Notes under the pieces: model-generated
What the model was told of the DNA's origin: nothing
Seen by the model: the letters and a program-made list of their open reading frames with translations, nothing else
Database searches by the model: none
Shown: piece by piece, positions 1 through 5,313 of the stretch
Layout: the number at the start of each line of letters is the position of its first letter
How positions within the stretch are numbered: position 1 is the stretch's first letter
Assembly (NCBI GenBank): GCA_021775275.1
Contig: JAJFIE010000287.1
Span: 1-5,313, forward strand
Direction of reading: 5' to 3'
Source: Rhodospirillales bacterium
GTDB lineage: Bacteria > Pseudomonadota > Alphaproteobacteria > Rhodospirillales > Casp-alpha2
Length of the DNA stretch: 5,313 nt
Made by a program: the position numbers and the translations under genes

Positions 1-3000
1 CATAGATATCCTTGAACTTGGCGCGGATTGTCTTGACGTCACGTCCATTCGCCTTTGACGCCGCGATCAGTTCTCCGATCTGGCGACCAAGACCATGACA
101 CGCCCAGCCCATATGGGTTTCAAGGATTTGCCCCACGTTCATACGAGACGGCACACCGAGTGGGTTAAGGACAATATCCACGGCGGTACCATCATCCAGA
201 TGCGGCATATCCTCGCTCGGCACGATACGGGAAATAACGCCCTTGTTACCATGACGTCCGGCCATTTTGTCGCCGGGCTGGATTTTCCGTTTCACGGCGA
301 CAAAGACCTTAACCATCTTCATGACGCCGGGGCTCAGGTCGTCACCGCGCTGTAGTTTCTCAACCTTGTTTTCAAACCGCGCCTGAAGCCGGGCGATACC
401 TTCTTCAAACTGGGTTTTCAGGGCTTCAACGTCCTTCATCACCCGGTCATTGGTAACCACAATCTGTGACATCTGACCCGGGGTGTAACCGTCAAGCACC
501 TCTTCGGTGATCTTGGTGCCTTCCTTCAGGCCTTTCGGACCACTCGCCGCTTTCTTGTTCAGCATCAGAGTATGTAGACGCTGCTGGAAACTGCGTTCGA
601 GAATCGCGCGTTCATCATCGCGATCTTTGGCGAGATGTTCAATTTCAGCCCGTTCAATAGAGAGAGCACGTTCGTCTTTCTCAACGCCGCGGCGGGAAAA
701 CACACGAACCTCAATCACCGTGCCGGAAACGCCTGGCGGCAATCGCAGCGACGTATCACGAACATCGGATGCTTTTTCGCCGAAAATGGCACGGAGCAAT
801 TTTTCCTCCGGCGTCATCGGGCTTTCACCCTTCGGCGTCACCTTGCCCACCAGAACATCGCTCGGCTTCACTTCAGCGCCGATATACACAATACCCGCTT
901 CGTCGAGGTTTTTCAGTGCTTCTTCACCGACGTTGGGAATGTCACGGGTGATTTCTTCCTGACCCAGTTTGGTATCGCGGGCCATGACTTCAAATTCCTC
1001 GATATGGATCGAGGTGAAGACATCATCGCGAACGATGCGCTCGGAAATCAGGATGGAATCTTCATAGTTATATCCATTCCACGGCATGAACGCGACGAGC
1101 ACGTTTTTACCCAATGCCAGATCACCAAGTTCCGTCGATGGGCCATCGGCAATGGTGTCGCCAATTTCCACCCGTTCGCCAACCTTTACCAGTGGGCGCT
1201 GATGCAGGTAGGTATTCTGGTTTGAACGCTGGAACTTCTGCAGGTTGAAAATATCAACACCGACGTCAGAACTTGATGTGTCATCGTCGGTTGCGTTCAC
1301 CACGATACGCGTGGCGTCCACCTGATCAACAATGCCGGACCGGCGGGCGATGATGGTCGCACCTGAGTCACGGGCGACCGGACCCTCCATACCGGTTCCC
1401 ACCAGCGGCGCTTCGCTTTGCAGCAACGGTACAGCCTGACGCATCATGTTTGAACCCATGAGCGCCCGGTTCGCATCATCGTTTTCCAGAAACGGAATCA
1501 ATGCCGTAGCAACCGACACAAGCTGCTTCGGAGAGACATCGATGTAGTCGATGTCCTCGCGGCGCGCCATCATGAAGTCGCCACCCTTACGGCAACTGAC
1601 GAGGTCCTGAACAAACTCACCCTTATCCGTCAGTTCGGCGTTTGCCTGGGCAATGGTATAGCGCCCCTCTTCAATGGCTGAAAGATAGACCACCACGTCC
1701 GTCAACCGGCCATTTTCGATCTTGCGGTACGGTGTTTCAATAAACCCGTACTTGTTGATCCGCGCAAAGGTCGCAAGCGAGTTGATCAGGCCGATAGTCG
1801 GACCTTCCGGTGTTTCAATCGGACAGATACGGCCATAGTGGGTCGGATGAACGTCGCGCACCTCGAAGCCTGCGCGTTCGCGGGTCAAGCCGCCCGGTCC
1901 AAGCGCCGACAAGCGACGCTTATGAGTGATTTCGCTTAGCGGGTTTGTCTGATCCATGAACTGGGACAACTGCGACGAGCCAAATAATTCCCGAACCGCT
2001 GCGGCGGCGGGTTTCGCATTGATCAGATCATGCGGCATCACAGTATCGATATCGACAGAACTCATGCGTTCGCGGATAGCCCGTTCCATACGGAGCAAAC
2101 CGACACGGTACTGGTTTTCCATCAATTCACCGACTGAACGCACACGGCGATTGCCCAGGTGATCGATATCATCGATTTCACCCTTGCCGTCTTTCAAATC
2201 GACCAACGTGCGGACCACATCAAGAATGTCCCGACGATGGAGAATACGGACACTGTCATCCCGATCTTCGTAATTCATGCGCGCATTCATCTTGACCCGG
2301 CCAACGGCGGAAAGGTCATAGCGCTCGGGATCGAAGAACAGGCTTTTGAACAGTGCTTCTGCTGTCTCCAGGGTCGGCGGCTCACCCGGGCGCATGACAC
2401 GGTAGATATCAATCAGGGCTTCCTCGCGCGACGTGTTCTTATCGACGGCAAGGGTGTTACGGATATAGGGCCCGACGTTGATATGGTCGATGGCGAGAGT
2501 TTCAATCTCGTCAATGTTGGCCTCGGAAAGGGACTCCAACACTTCCTCGGTGATTTCGTCACCGGCTTCAATGAAGATGACGCCGGTTTTTTCATCGATA
2601 ATATCACTGGCGACATAACGTCCGATCAGGTCCTCGTCTGACACCAATTGCTCGGTGAGGCCTTTTTCCATCAGCTGCTTCAACTGACGCGGAGTCATTT
2701 TGCTGCCGGCTTCGGCGGCGACCCGGCCCGTCTTGGCGTTGATCAGATCAGATACCAGTTTGACGCCGCGCAGGGATTCCGGCACGAACGCCGTCTTCCA
2801 GCCGCGCTTGATGCGCGTGAAGCTGACATTGTCATAGAAATAGCTGAGGACTTCCTCCGGCGACATACCGGTAACGTCGTCCTGGTTTATCGGCTTGTTC
2901 TTTTTCTCGCACTCGGCACGAAGATCGTGGGTCTTCTGGCTGTCCAGGGCCATCAGCATGGTCGTGACCGGCAATTTGCGGCGACGGTCAATACGAACGA

Positions 3001-3601
3001 ACACCAGATCCTTGGCGTCAAATTCGAAATCCAGCCAGGAACCACGATAAGGAATAACCCGCGCGGCAAACAGGAATTTACCCGACGAGTGGGTTTTCCC
3101 CTTGTCGTGATCAAAGAAGACACCGGGCGAGCGGTGCATCTGCGAAACGATGACACGTTCCGTCCCATTGACGACAAAGGTGCCTTTTTCCGTCATCAGA
3201 GGCATATCGCCCATGTAGACATCCTGCTCCTTGATATCGCGAATTGAGCGGGAACCGGTTTCTTCATCGACATCCCAAACCACAAGACGGAGGGTGACCT
3301 TCAGCGGCGCAGCATAGGTCATGCCTCGCTGCTGGCACTCCTCGACATCATATTTCGGCTCTTCAAACTCATAGGAAACGTATTCCAGAGTCCCGCGTTC
3401 AGAAAAATCCTGAATAGGAAATACGGACCGGAAGACCTCTTGCAGGCCTGTCTGTGTCCTCTCCGCCGCCGGAATATGGCGTTGCAGAAAGTGTTCGTAG
3501 GAAGTTTTCTGAACTTCGATGAGATTAGGCATTTCCGCCACGGTCGAGAGACGACCGAAGTTCTTACGGACGCGTTTGCGACCCGCGAGAGAGCTCGTCA
3601 T
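1..3601 (-). CDS. rpoB: RNA polymerase beta subunit RpoB (3' end outside the window)
   Basis: This is the catalytic beta subunit of DNA-dependent RNA polymerase, which with beta' forms the active-centre cleft and binds rifampicin. The frame is open for 1200 codons from ATG 3601 to the window edge, with no frameshift seen. The start is supported by an AAGAGGA site 6 bases upstream and by the family-like N-terminus [16 protein letters not shown]. Landmarks in order are GTERVIVSQ with Q154 (E. coli Q148), [17 protein letters not shown] after it, the rifampicin region at residues 541-567, [21 protein letters not shown] with E847 and D848 (E. coli E813, D814), and [12 protein letters not shown] at 1110-1121 with K1112 and K1120 (E. 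coli K1065, K1073). The offset to E. coli grows from +6 to +34 to +47, so small lineage insertions lie between these points. By that offset the full protein should be near 1390 residues, and about 190 C-terminal residues, including the E. coli H1237 equivalent, lie outside. Co-directional rplL lies upstream; rpoC is expected next. Confidence 0.99.
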   Translation of the reverse strand, partial: MTSSLAGRKRVRKNFGRLSTVAEMPNLIEVQKTSYEHFLQRHIPAAERTQTGLQEVFRSVFPIQDFSERGTLEYVSYEFEEPKYDVEECQQRGMTYAAPLKVTLRLVVWDVDEETGSRSIRDIKEQDVYMGDMPLMTEKGTFVVNGTERVIVSQMHRSPGVFFDHDKGKTHSSGKFLFAARVIPYRGSWLDFEFDAKDLVFVRIDRRRKLPVTTMLMALDSQKTHDLRAECEKKNKPINQDDVTGMSPEEVLSYFYDNVSFTRIKRGWKTAFVPESLRGVKLVSDLINAKTGRVAAEAGSKMTPRQLKQLMEKGLTEQLVSDEDLIGRYVASDIIDEKTGVIFIEAGDEITEEVLESLSEANIDEIETLAIDHINVGPYIRNTLAVDKNTSREEALIDIYRVMRPGEPPTLETAEALFKSLFFDPERYDLSAVGRVKMNARMNYEDRDDSVRILHRRDILDVVRTLVDLKDGKGEIDDIDHLGNRRVRSVGELMENQYRVGLLRMERAIRERMSSVDIDTVMPHDLINAKPAAAAVRELFGSSQLSQFMDQTNPLSEITHKRRLSALGPGGLTRERAGFEVRDVHPTHYGRICPIETPEGPTIGLINSLATFARINKYGFIETPYRKIENGRLTDVVVYLSAIEEGRYTIAQANAELTDKGEFVQDLVSCRKGGDFMMARREDIDYIDVSPKQLVSVATALIPFLENDDANRALMGSNMMRQAVPLLQSEAPLVGTGMEGPVARDSGATIIARRSGIVDQVDATRIVVNATDDDTSSSDVGVDIFNLQKFQRSNQNTYLHQRPLVKVGERVEIGDTIADGPSTELGDLALGKNVLVAFMPWNGYNYEDSILISERIVRDDVFTSIHIEEFEVMARDTKLGQEEITRDIPNVGEEALKNLDEAGIVYIGAEVKPSDVLVGKVTPKGESPMTPEEKLLRAIFGEKASDVRDTSLRLPPGVSGTVIEVRVFSRRGVEKDERALSIERAEIEHLAKDRDDERAILERSFQQRLHTLMLNKKAASGPKGLKEGTKITEEVLDGYTPGQMSQIVVTNDRVMKDVEALKTQFEEGIARLQARFENKVEKLQRGDDLSPGVMKMVKVFVAVKRKIQPGDKMAGRHGNKGVISRIVPSEDMPHLDDGTAVDIVLNPLGVPSRMNVGQILETHMGWACHGLGRQIGELIAASKANGRDVKTIRAKFKDIY
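1901..1981 (-). other. rpoB: Rifampicin resistance-determining region of rpoB (cluster I)
   Basis: These 27 codons (residues 541-567) correspond to E. coli RpoB 507-533, the wall of the rifampicin pocket beside the RNA exit path. Reading in order, the segment contains [11 protein letters not shown], then [12 protein letters not shown], then LSAL. The residues most often mutated in resistant strains are all wild type: Q513, D516, H526, R529, S531 and L533 equivalents (D550, H560 and S565 here). Position 518 is Thr instead of the E. coli Asn. The downstream cluster II motif, including the P564 and I572 equivalents, is also intact. The inferred target is rifampicin-sensitive. Confidence 0.93.
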
Positions 3602-3607
3602 GTGATA

Positions 3608-3614
3608 TCCTCTT
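3608..3614 (-). promoter_or_regulatory. Ribosome binding site of rpoB
   Basis: AAGAGGA on the minus strand lies 6 bases before the ATG at 3601. It supports this start over the next in-frame ATG at codon 24 (MPNLIEV), which lies inside the conserved RpoB N-terminus. Confidence 0.85.
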
Positions 3615-3683
3615 AAAATTCCGCTACCGAACCATCCCGCCCCAGTCACCGCAACTGGATCGAAACGATTCTTATTACACGTT

Positions 3684-3779
3684 GGGCCTTATCGACCCTT
3701 CGCGTCCTGTTCGCATTCATGGTTCCCGGCTGCGGTAAAGCCAATACGAATGAATGCTGCGGTTCTTATGGCAAGGCCC
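3684..3779 (-). promoter_or_regulatory. Nested long-range stem in the rplL-rpoB spacer
   Basis: Three pairs of complementary arms are nested about one centre. The outer pair is 3773-3779 with 3684-3690 (GGGCCTT/AAGGCCC, 7 bp). The middle pair is 3750-3757 with 3713-3720 (GCATTCAT/ATGAATGC, 8 bp). The inner pair is 3739-3742 with 3728-3731 (GGCT/AGCC, 7-base loop), separated from the middle pair by 7 bases on each side. A separate 5-bp hairpin (3642-3658, CCAGT/ACTGG) lies nearer rpoB. In E. coli this spacer holds an RNase III cleavage site and an attenuator that uncouple rpoB from the ribosomal protein genes, so a similar processing role is plausible here. It is inferred from base pairing alone. 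Confidence 0.45.
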
Positions 3780-3838
3780 CTTAAAACTGTTTCAAATAGA
3801 AACCTGGGGACCCGGCAATTCAACTAACAAACGAATAC

Positions 3839-3877
3839 AAAAAGAGCGGATGGGAGCACCTGATCAAGGGCGCTCCC
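3839..3877 (-). terminator. Terminator-like attenuator hairpin after rplL
   Basis: Twelve bases after the rplL stop codon the minus strand folds GGGAGCGCC with GGTGCTCCC: 9 bp, one G-U pair, 8-base loop, at 3852-3877. A run of five T follows at 3839-3843, but 8 bases separate it from the stem. A strong intrinsic terminator has the T run directly against the stem, so this one is probably leaky. That fits an attenuator that lets only part of the transcripts go on into rpoB, as known for the same position in E. coli. It could also protect the 3' end of the rplJL message. Confidence 0.6.
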
Positions 3878-3889
3878 AAACCACACAGA

Positions 3890-4270
3890 TTATTTGAGTT
3901 CGACGGTAGCGCCAACTTCTTCGAGCTTTTTCTTCAGCTCTTCGGCTTCGTCCTTCTTGACGCCTTCCTTCAGCGCCTTCGGCGCAGCTTCGACCAGATC
4001 CTTGGCTTCCTTCAGGCCAAGACCGGTGATGGTGCGGACTTCCTTGATCACGTTGATCTTCTTTTCGCCAACCGCAGCCAGGATCACGTCGAATTCATCC
4101 TTTTCTTCGGCTGCGCCTGCATCACCGGCAGCAGCACCGCCAACAGCGGCAACAGCAACCGGAGCAGCAGCGGAAACACCCCATTTTTCTTCAAGCATGG
4201 TCGAAAGCTCTGCGGCTTCCATAACGGTGAGGCTCGAAAGATCCTCAGCAATTTTTTGTAAATCAGCCAT
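3890..4270 (-). CDS. rplL: 50S ribosomal protein L7/L12
   Basis: L12 is the only multicopy ribosomal protein. Its dimers sit on L10 and recruit the GTPases EF-Tu, EF-G, IF2 and RF3. The protein has 126 residues (E. coli 121). Residues 1-33 form the helical dimerisation and L10-binding domain. Residues 34-57 are the flexible hinge, rich in Ala, Gly and Val. Residues 58-126 form the globular factor-binding domain, containing [20 protein letters not shown] with K71, I75, K76 and R79 matching the E. coli factor-binding residues K65, I69, K70 and R73. It ends in VELK, as usual for the family. The start is fixed by AGGAG 8 bases upstream. The gene lies 47 bases after rplJ, in the same operon, and is followed by a leaky-looking hairpin. 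The + strand frame opposite this gene is a Ser/Ala-rich shadow. Confidence 0.99.
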   Translation of the reverse strand: MADLQKIAEDLSSLTVMEAAELSTMLEEKWGVSAAAPVAVAAVGGAAAGDAGAAEEKDEFDVILAAVGEKKINVIKEVRTITGLGLKEAKDLVEAAPKALKEGVKKDEAEELKKKLEEVGATVELK

Positions 4271-4278
4271 TTCTATAT

Positions 4279-4283
4279 CTCCT
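4279..4283 (-). promoter_or_regulatory. Ribosome binding site of rplL
   Basis: AGGAG, 8 bases before the rplL ATG, is a near-consensus Shine-Dalgarno site and the strongest one in the window. That fits the need for several L12 copies per L10. The rest of the 47-base gap between rplJ and rplL (4271-4317) shows no hairpin or promoter that I can support. Confidence 0.85.
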
Positions 4284-4317
4284 AGGCTTGAACCGTATCA
4301 GTATGGTTAACAGTGAC

Positions 4318-4836
4318 TCACGCGGCGTCGCTCTGCTGTCCCCGCGCCGAAAGAACGCGGGCGACTTGCCCCGCCGGAGCCTGCAGTACGCCGGCAATCT
4401 TGGTAGCGGGCGCATTGAGCAGACCGACGAGCTTTCCACGAAGTTCATCAAGGGACGGCAGGGACGCCAGAGCCTTGACGCCAGTGACGTCAAGCTGCTG
4501 ATCACCCATGGCTCCGCCAATAACGACCAGTTTGTCGTTTTTCTTGGCGTAGTTCACCACCACCCTGGCCGCCGCAACCGGATCTTCGGAAACAGCGACA
4601 GCGGTAGGACCGGTGAACAGGTCCGTCAGCCCTTCAAACTTCGTGCCTTGCAGTGCAAGACGCGTGAGACGATTCTTGGTGACTTTGAAGCTGGCACCAG
4701 CTTCGCGCATCTGGCCACGAAGATCTTCCATTTCGCCGACAGTCAAACCCATATAATGGGTTACGACAACGGCAGTGGAATCATCGAACACAGAATGCAA
4801 GTCAGAGACCATTTCTTCTTTGGATGCTCTATCCAT
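4318..4836 (-). CDS. rplJ: 50S ribosomal protein L10
   Basis: L10 (uL10) is the base of the ribosomal stalk. Its N-terminal domain binds 23S rRNA with L11, and its C-terminal helix carries L12 dimers. The chosen ATG (4836) gives 172 residues: MDRASKEEMV at the start, a conserved core with SFKVTKNRLTRLAL (residues 49-62) and FTGPTAVAVS (74-83), and the stalk helix at about 128-172. The helix shows three tandem 11-residue units at 133-165: RGKLVGLLNAP, ATKIAGVLQAP and AGQVARVLSAR. A longer frame exists from GTG 4854 (adding six residues), but GGAG lies 6 bases before the ATG and the GTG has no site at proper distance. The gene is first in the rplJ-rplL-rpoB unit, behind a structured leader. In well-studied bacteria L10 with L12 represses its own translation there. 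Confidence 0.98.
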   Translation of the reverse strand: MDRASKEEMVSDLHSVFDDSTAVVVTHYMGLTVGEMEDLRGQMREAGASFKVTKNRLTRLALQGTKFEGLTDLFTGPTAVAVSEDPVAAARVVVNYAKKNDKLVVIGGAMGDQQLDVTGVKALASLPSLDELRGKLVGLLNAPATKIAGVLQAPAGQVARVLSARGQQSDAA

Positions 4837-4842
4837 TATCGT

Positions 4843-4846
4843 CTCC
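4843..4846 (-). promoter_or_regulatory. Ribosome binding site that decides the rplJ start
   Basis: GGAG (within CTGGAGACGATA) stands 6 bases before ATG 4836. It lies inside the extra coding stretch that a GTG 4854 start would use. The nearest purine-rich site for that GTG is GGGGAG, 13 bases away and buried in a predicted stem. This makes the ATG the better start. Confidence 0.8.
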
Positions 4847-4855
4847 AGTCTCACC

Positions 4856-4894
4856 TGACTTCTTCAACTCCCCTTAAGGGAAGATTGGAAGTCA
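4856..4894 (-). promoter_or_regulatory. Interrupted 16-bp hairpin just upstream of the rplJ ribosome binding site
   Basis: On the transcript strand TGACTTC (4894-4888) pairs with GAAGTCA (4862-4856). CAA (4887-4885) pairs with TTG (4867-4865), with AA 4864-4863 bulged. After a bulged T at 4884, CTTCCC (4883-4878) pairs with GGGGAG (4873-4868) with one G-U, closed by a TTAA loop. The structure ends 9 bases before the GGAG site. It leaves the site free and sequesters a decoy GGGGAG, so it may present the true site or take part in a switch when L10 binds upstream. The pairing is read directly; the role is inferred. Confidence 0.6.
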
Positions 4895-4943
4895 TTGCAT
4901 TTTGGCCCTCATGACACCCAAAAAAGGAATGTCGGATAAGGAC

Positions 4944-5012
4944 CGGCTCGCCTGTCCCGTACAACAGTTCAAGCCGTTCAGCGGTCGCCCGATATAAACA
5001 CCGGGACGACCG
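4944..5012 (-). promoter_or_regulatory. Two consecutive hairpins in the middle of the rplJ leader
   Basis: The first hairpin pairs CGGTCG and CCCGGT (5012-5007 and 5005-5000) with ATCGGG and CGACCG (4993-4982). That makes 12 bp with one bulged T (at 5006), one G-U pair and a 6-base loop, GTTTAT. The second (4976-4944) pairs CGGCTTG with CGAGCCG (one G-U) and, inside it, CTGT with ACAG. Neither is followed directly by a T run, so they are not intrinsic terminators. They are best read as structural parts of the regulated leader. Confidence 0.55.
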
Positions 5013-5034
5013 GAAAACGGTTTAACACCGTCTA

Positions 5035-5096
5035 TGCAGGTGGATAATCCATTAAGCCGCCAGTCCCCAAAAAGAACCATTGGCACCTACAGTCTC
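5035..5096 (-). promoter_or_regulatory. Putative L10(L12)-binding mRNA leader element
   Basis: The transcript strand reads GAGAC (5096-5092), then TGTAGGTG (5091-5084), a variable stem GCCA/TGGC with an inner GTTC/GGAC, then GGCTTAAT (ending at 5051), and CACCTGCA (5042-5035). TGTAGGTG and CACCTGCA form an 8-bp helix with one G-U pair. The order GAGAC, xGxAGGTGCC, CTTAAT, CCTGC matches from memory the conserved pattern of ribosomal protein L10 leaders (Rfam L10_leader), which imitate the L10 site on 23S rRNA. Binding of L10-L12 would lower rplJL translation. The position between rplA and rplJ is exactly as expected. I could not run a covariance search. Confidence 0.72.
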
Positions 5097-5108
5097 GGAC
5101 AGGTTGAA

Positions 5109-5158
5109 GACGGCACTCTGCCGCCTTCTGATCCAGCGAGGCTGTTAAAGCCCCGCCG
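5109..5158 (-). other. Tandem GC-rich hairpins after rplA
   Basis: Eight bases after the rplA stop codon, CGGCGGGGCT pairs with AGCCTCGCTG across a TTAAC loop (5158-5134; 10 bp, two G-U). A second hairpin, GGCGGCA/TGCCGTC with a GAG loop (5125-5109; 7 bp, one G-U), follows 8 bases later. Neither has a T run behind it (the next bases are ATCAGAAG and TTCAACC). They therefore do not look like a standard intrinsic terminator. They may stabilise the rplKA 3' end, mark a processing point, or form the outer part of the L10 leader. Confidence 0.6.
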
Positions 5159-5166
5159 AAACCTGT

Positions 5167-5313
5167 TTAAGCAGAGACAGTCTCTGCGATATTCAGACGC
5201 ACACCCGGCCCCATGGTGGAACTCAGGCTTGCGCGTTGCATGTACGTCCCCTTTACACCGCTCGGCCGCGCCTTGTTCAGGGCGTCGATGACGGCGGAAA
5301 CGTTTTCGCGAAT
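5167..5313 (-). CDS. rplA: 50S ribosomal protein L1, C-terminal 48 codons (5' part outside the window)
   Basis: L1 (uL1) forms the mobile E-site stalk of the large subunit and helps release deacylated tRNA. In many bacteria it also represses its own rplKA message. Only the last 48 residues are present, from IRENVSAVIDALNKARPSG to NIAETVSA, ending in TAA (5169-5167). The segment KGTYMQRASLSSTMGPGVRL matches the conserved L1 C-terminus (E. coli has KGVYIKKVSISTTMGAGV). The family is about 230 residues long, so about four fifths of the gene lies to the right. rplK (L11) would be expected before it. The gene is co-directional with rplJ, 330 bases upstream of it. Confidence 0.97.
   Translation of the reverse strand: MRENVSAVIDALNKARPSGVKGTYMQRASLSSTMGPGVRLNIAETVSA

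Larger units (their letters stand above)
4837..5166 (-). other. Non-coding rplA-rplJ intergenic leader
   Basis: These 330 bases carry no supported gene. In transcript order they hold two hairpins after rplA (5158-5109), the L10-leader-like element (5096-5035), and a 5-bp hairpin ACGGT/ACCGT (5031-5017). These are followed by a 12-bp hairpin (5012-4982), a 7+4-bp hairpin CGGCTTG/CGAGCCG (4976-4944), a T6 run at about 4924-4919 with no stem directly before it, and the final stem (4894-4856) before the rplJ ribosome binding site. I saw no convincing -35/-10 pair, so transcription could come from a promoter inside or before rplA, or from a non-consensus one here. Confidence 0.8.

Noticed and set aside
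635..1225. Long + strand frame (196 codons) opposite rpoB; other + strand frames at 95-355, 507-962, 2159-2641 and 2648-3247 are similar.
   Set aside because: They mirror the codon structure of the certain rpoB frame on the minus strand, have no ribosome binding site that I can support, and show no family pattern.
3795..3823. Possible minus-strand promoter in the rplL-rpoB spacer: TTGAAT, 17 bases, TCTATT.
   Set aside because: Each box matches only four of six consensus positions, and the spacing alone is weak evidence. It could be tested by start-site mapping, but I would not annotate it.
3894..4310. A + strand frame of 138 codons opposite rplL.
   Set aside because: It is Ser/Ala/Thr-rich low-complexity sequence, created by reading the Ala-, Lys- and Glu-rich rplL gene backwards.
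4892..4912. A seven-codon reading frame (MRAKMQ, stop) whose stop codon forms the foot of the hairpin before rplJ, suggesting a leader peptide.
   Set aside because: No Shine-Dalgarno site lies upstream of its ATG, and the residues show no attenuation-type bias. The overlap with the hairpin foot may be chance.
4288..4914. A + strand frame of 208 codons opposite rplJ.
   Set aside because: It covers the whole conserved rplJ gene in antisense and has no supporting signals.
4913..4925. T6 run followed by GGG in the rplJ leader, as a possible terminator tail.
   Set aside because: The nearest stem (4944-4976) ends about 18 bases before it, too far for an intrinsic terminator.
4892..5086. A 64-codon minus-strand frame (GTG start) within the rplJ leader.
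   Set aside because: It begins inside the L10-leader-like element, lacks a ribosome binding site, shows no known protein pattern, and overlaps several predicted stems.
1..5313. Search for mobile elements, CRISPR-like repeats, tRNA genes, inteins or insertions in rpoB.
   Set aside because: None was seen. The rpoB frame is continuous through its conserved motifs, and the gene order is the standard one.

Overview
The window is an ordinary, highly conserved piece of core bacterial chromosome read entirely from the minus strand: the end of rplA (L1), then rplJ (L10), rplL (L7/L12) and most of rpoB (RNA polymerase beta). This is the classic rplKA-rplJL-rpoBC cluster. The protein sequences point to an alphaproteobacterium. 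Evidence is the L12 C-terminal wording, a 172-residue L10, the RpoB start [16 protein letters not shown], and the DQTNP variant of the rifampicin region. I cannot fix the genus. Nothing looks mobile, foreign or broken.

Layout in transcription order (right to left): 5313-5167 is the C-terminal 48 codons of rplA. Positions 5166-4837 are a 330-base non-coding leader. It holds two tandem hairpins just after rplA, an element that resembles the L10-binding mRNA leader, further hairpins, and a 16-bp interrupted stem just upstream of the rplJ ribosome binding site. rplJ follows (4836-4318), then a 47-base gap, then rplL (4270-3890). Positions 3889-3602 are a 288-base spacer with a terminator-like hairpin directly after rplL and a nested long-range stem further on. 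rpoB starts at 3601 and runs off the left edge after 1200 codons, with roughly 190 residues missing.

How it fits together: L10 anchors L12 dimers to form the ribosomal stalk that recruits translation GTPases. L1 forms the other (E-site) stalk. RpoB is the second-largest RNA polymerase subunit. Cells need far more L12 than RpoB. In such operons this is achieved by L10-L12 feedback on the rplJ leader and by partial termination or processing between rplL and rpoB. The sequence shows candidate structures for both controls. I found no previously undescribed system here. The most useful observations are regulatory RNA structures and a three-fold repeat in the L10 tail that predicts three L12 dimers per ribosome.
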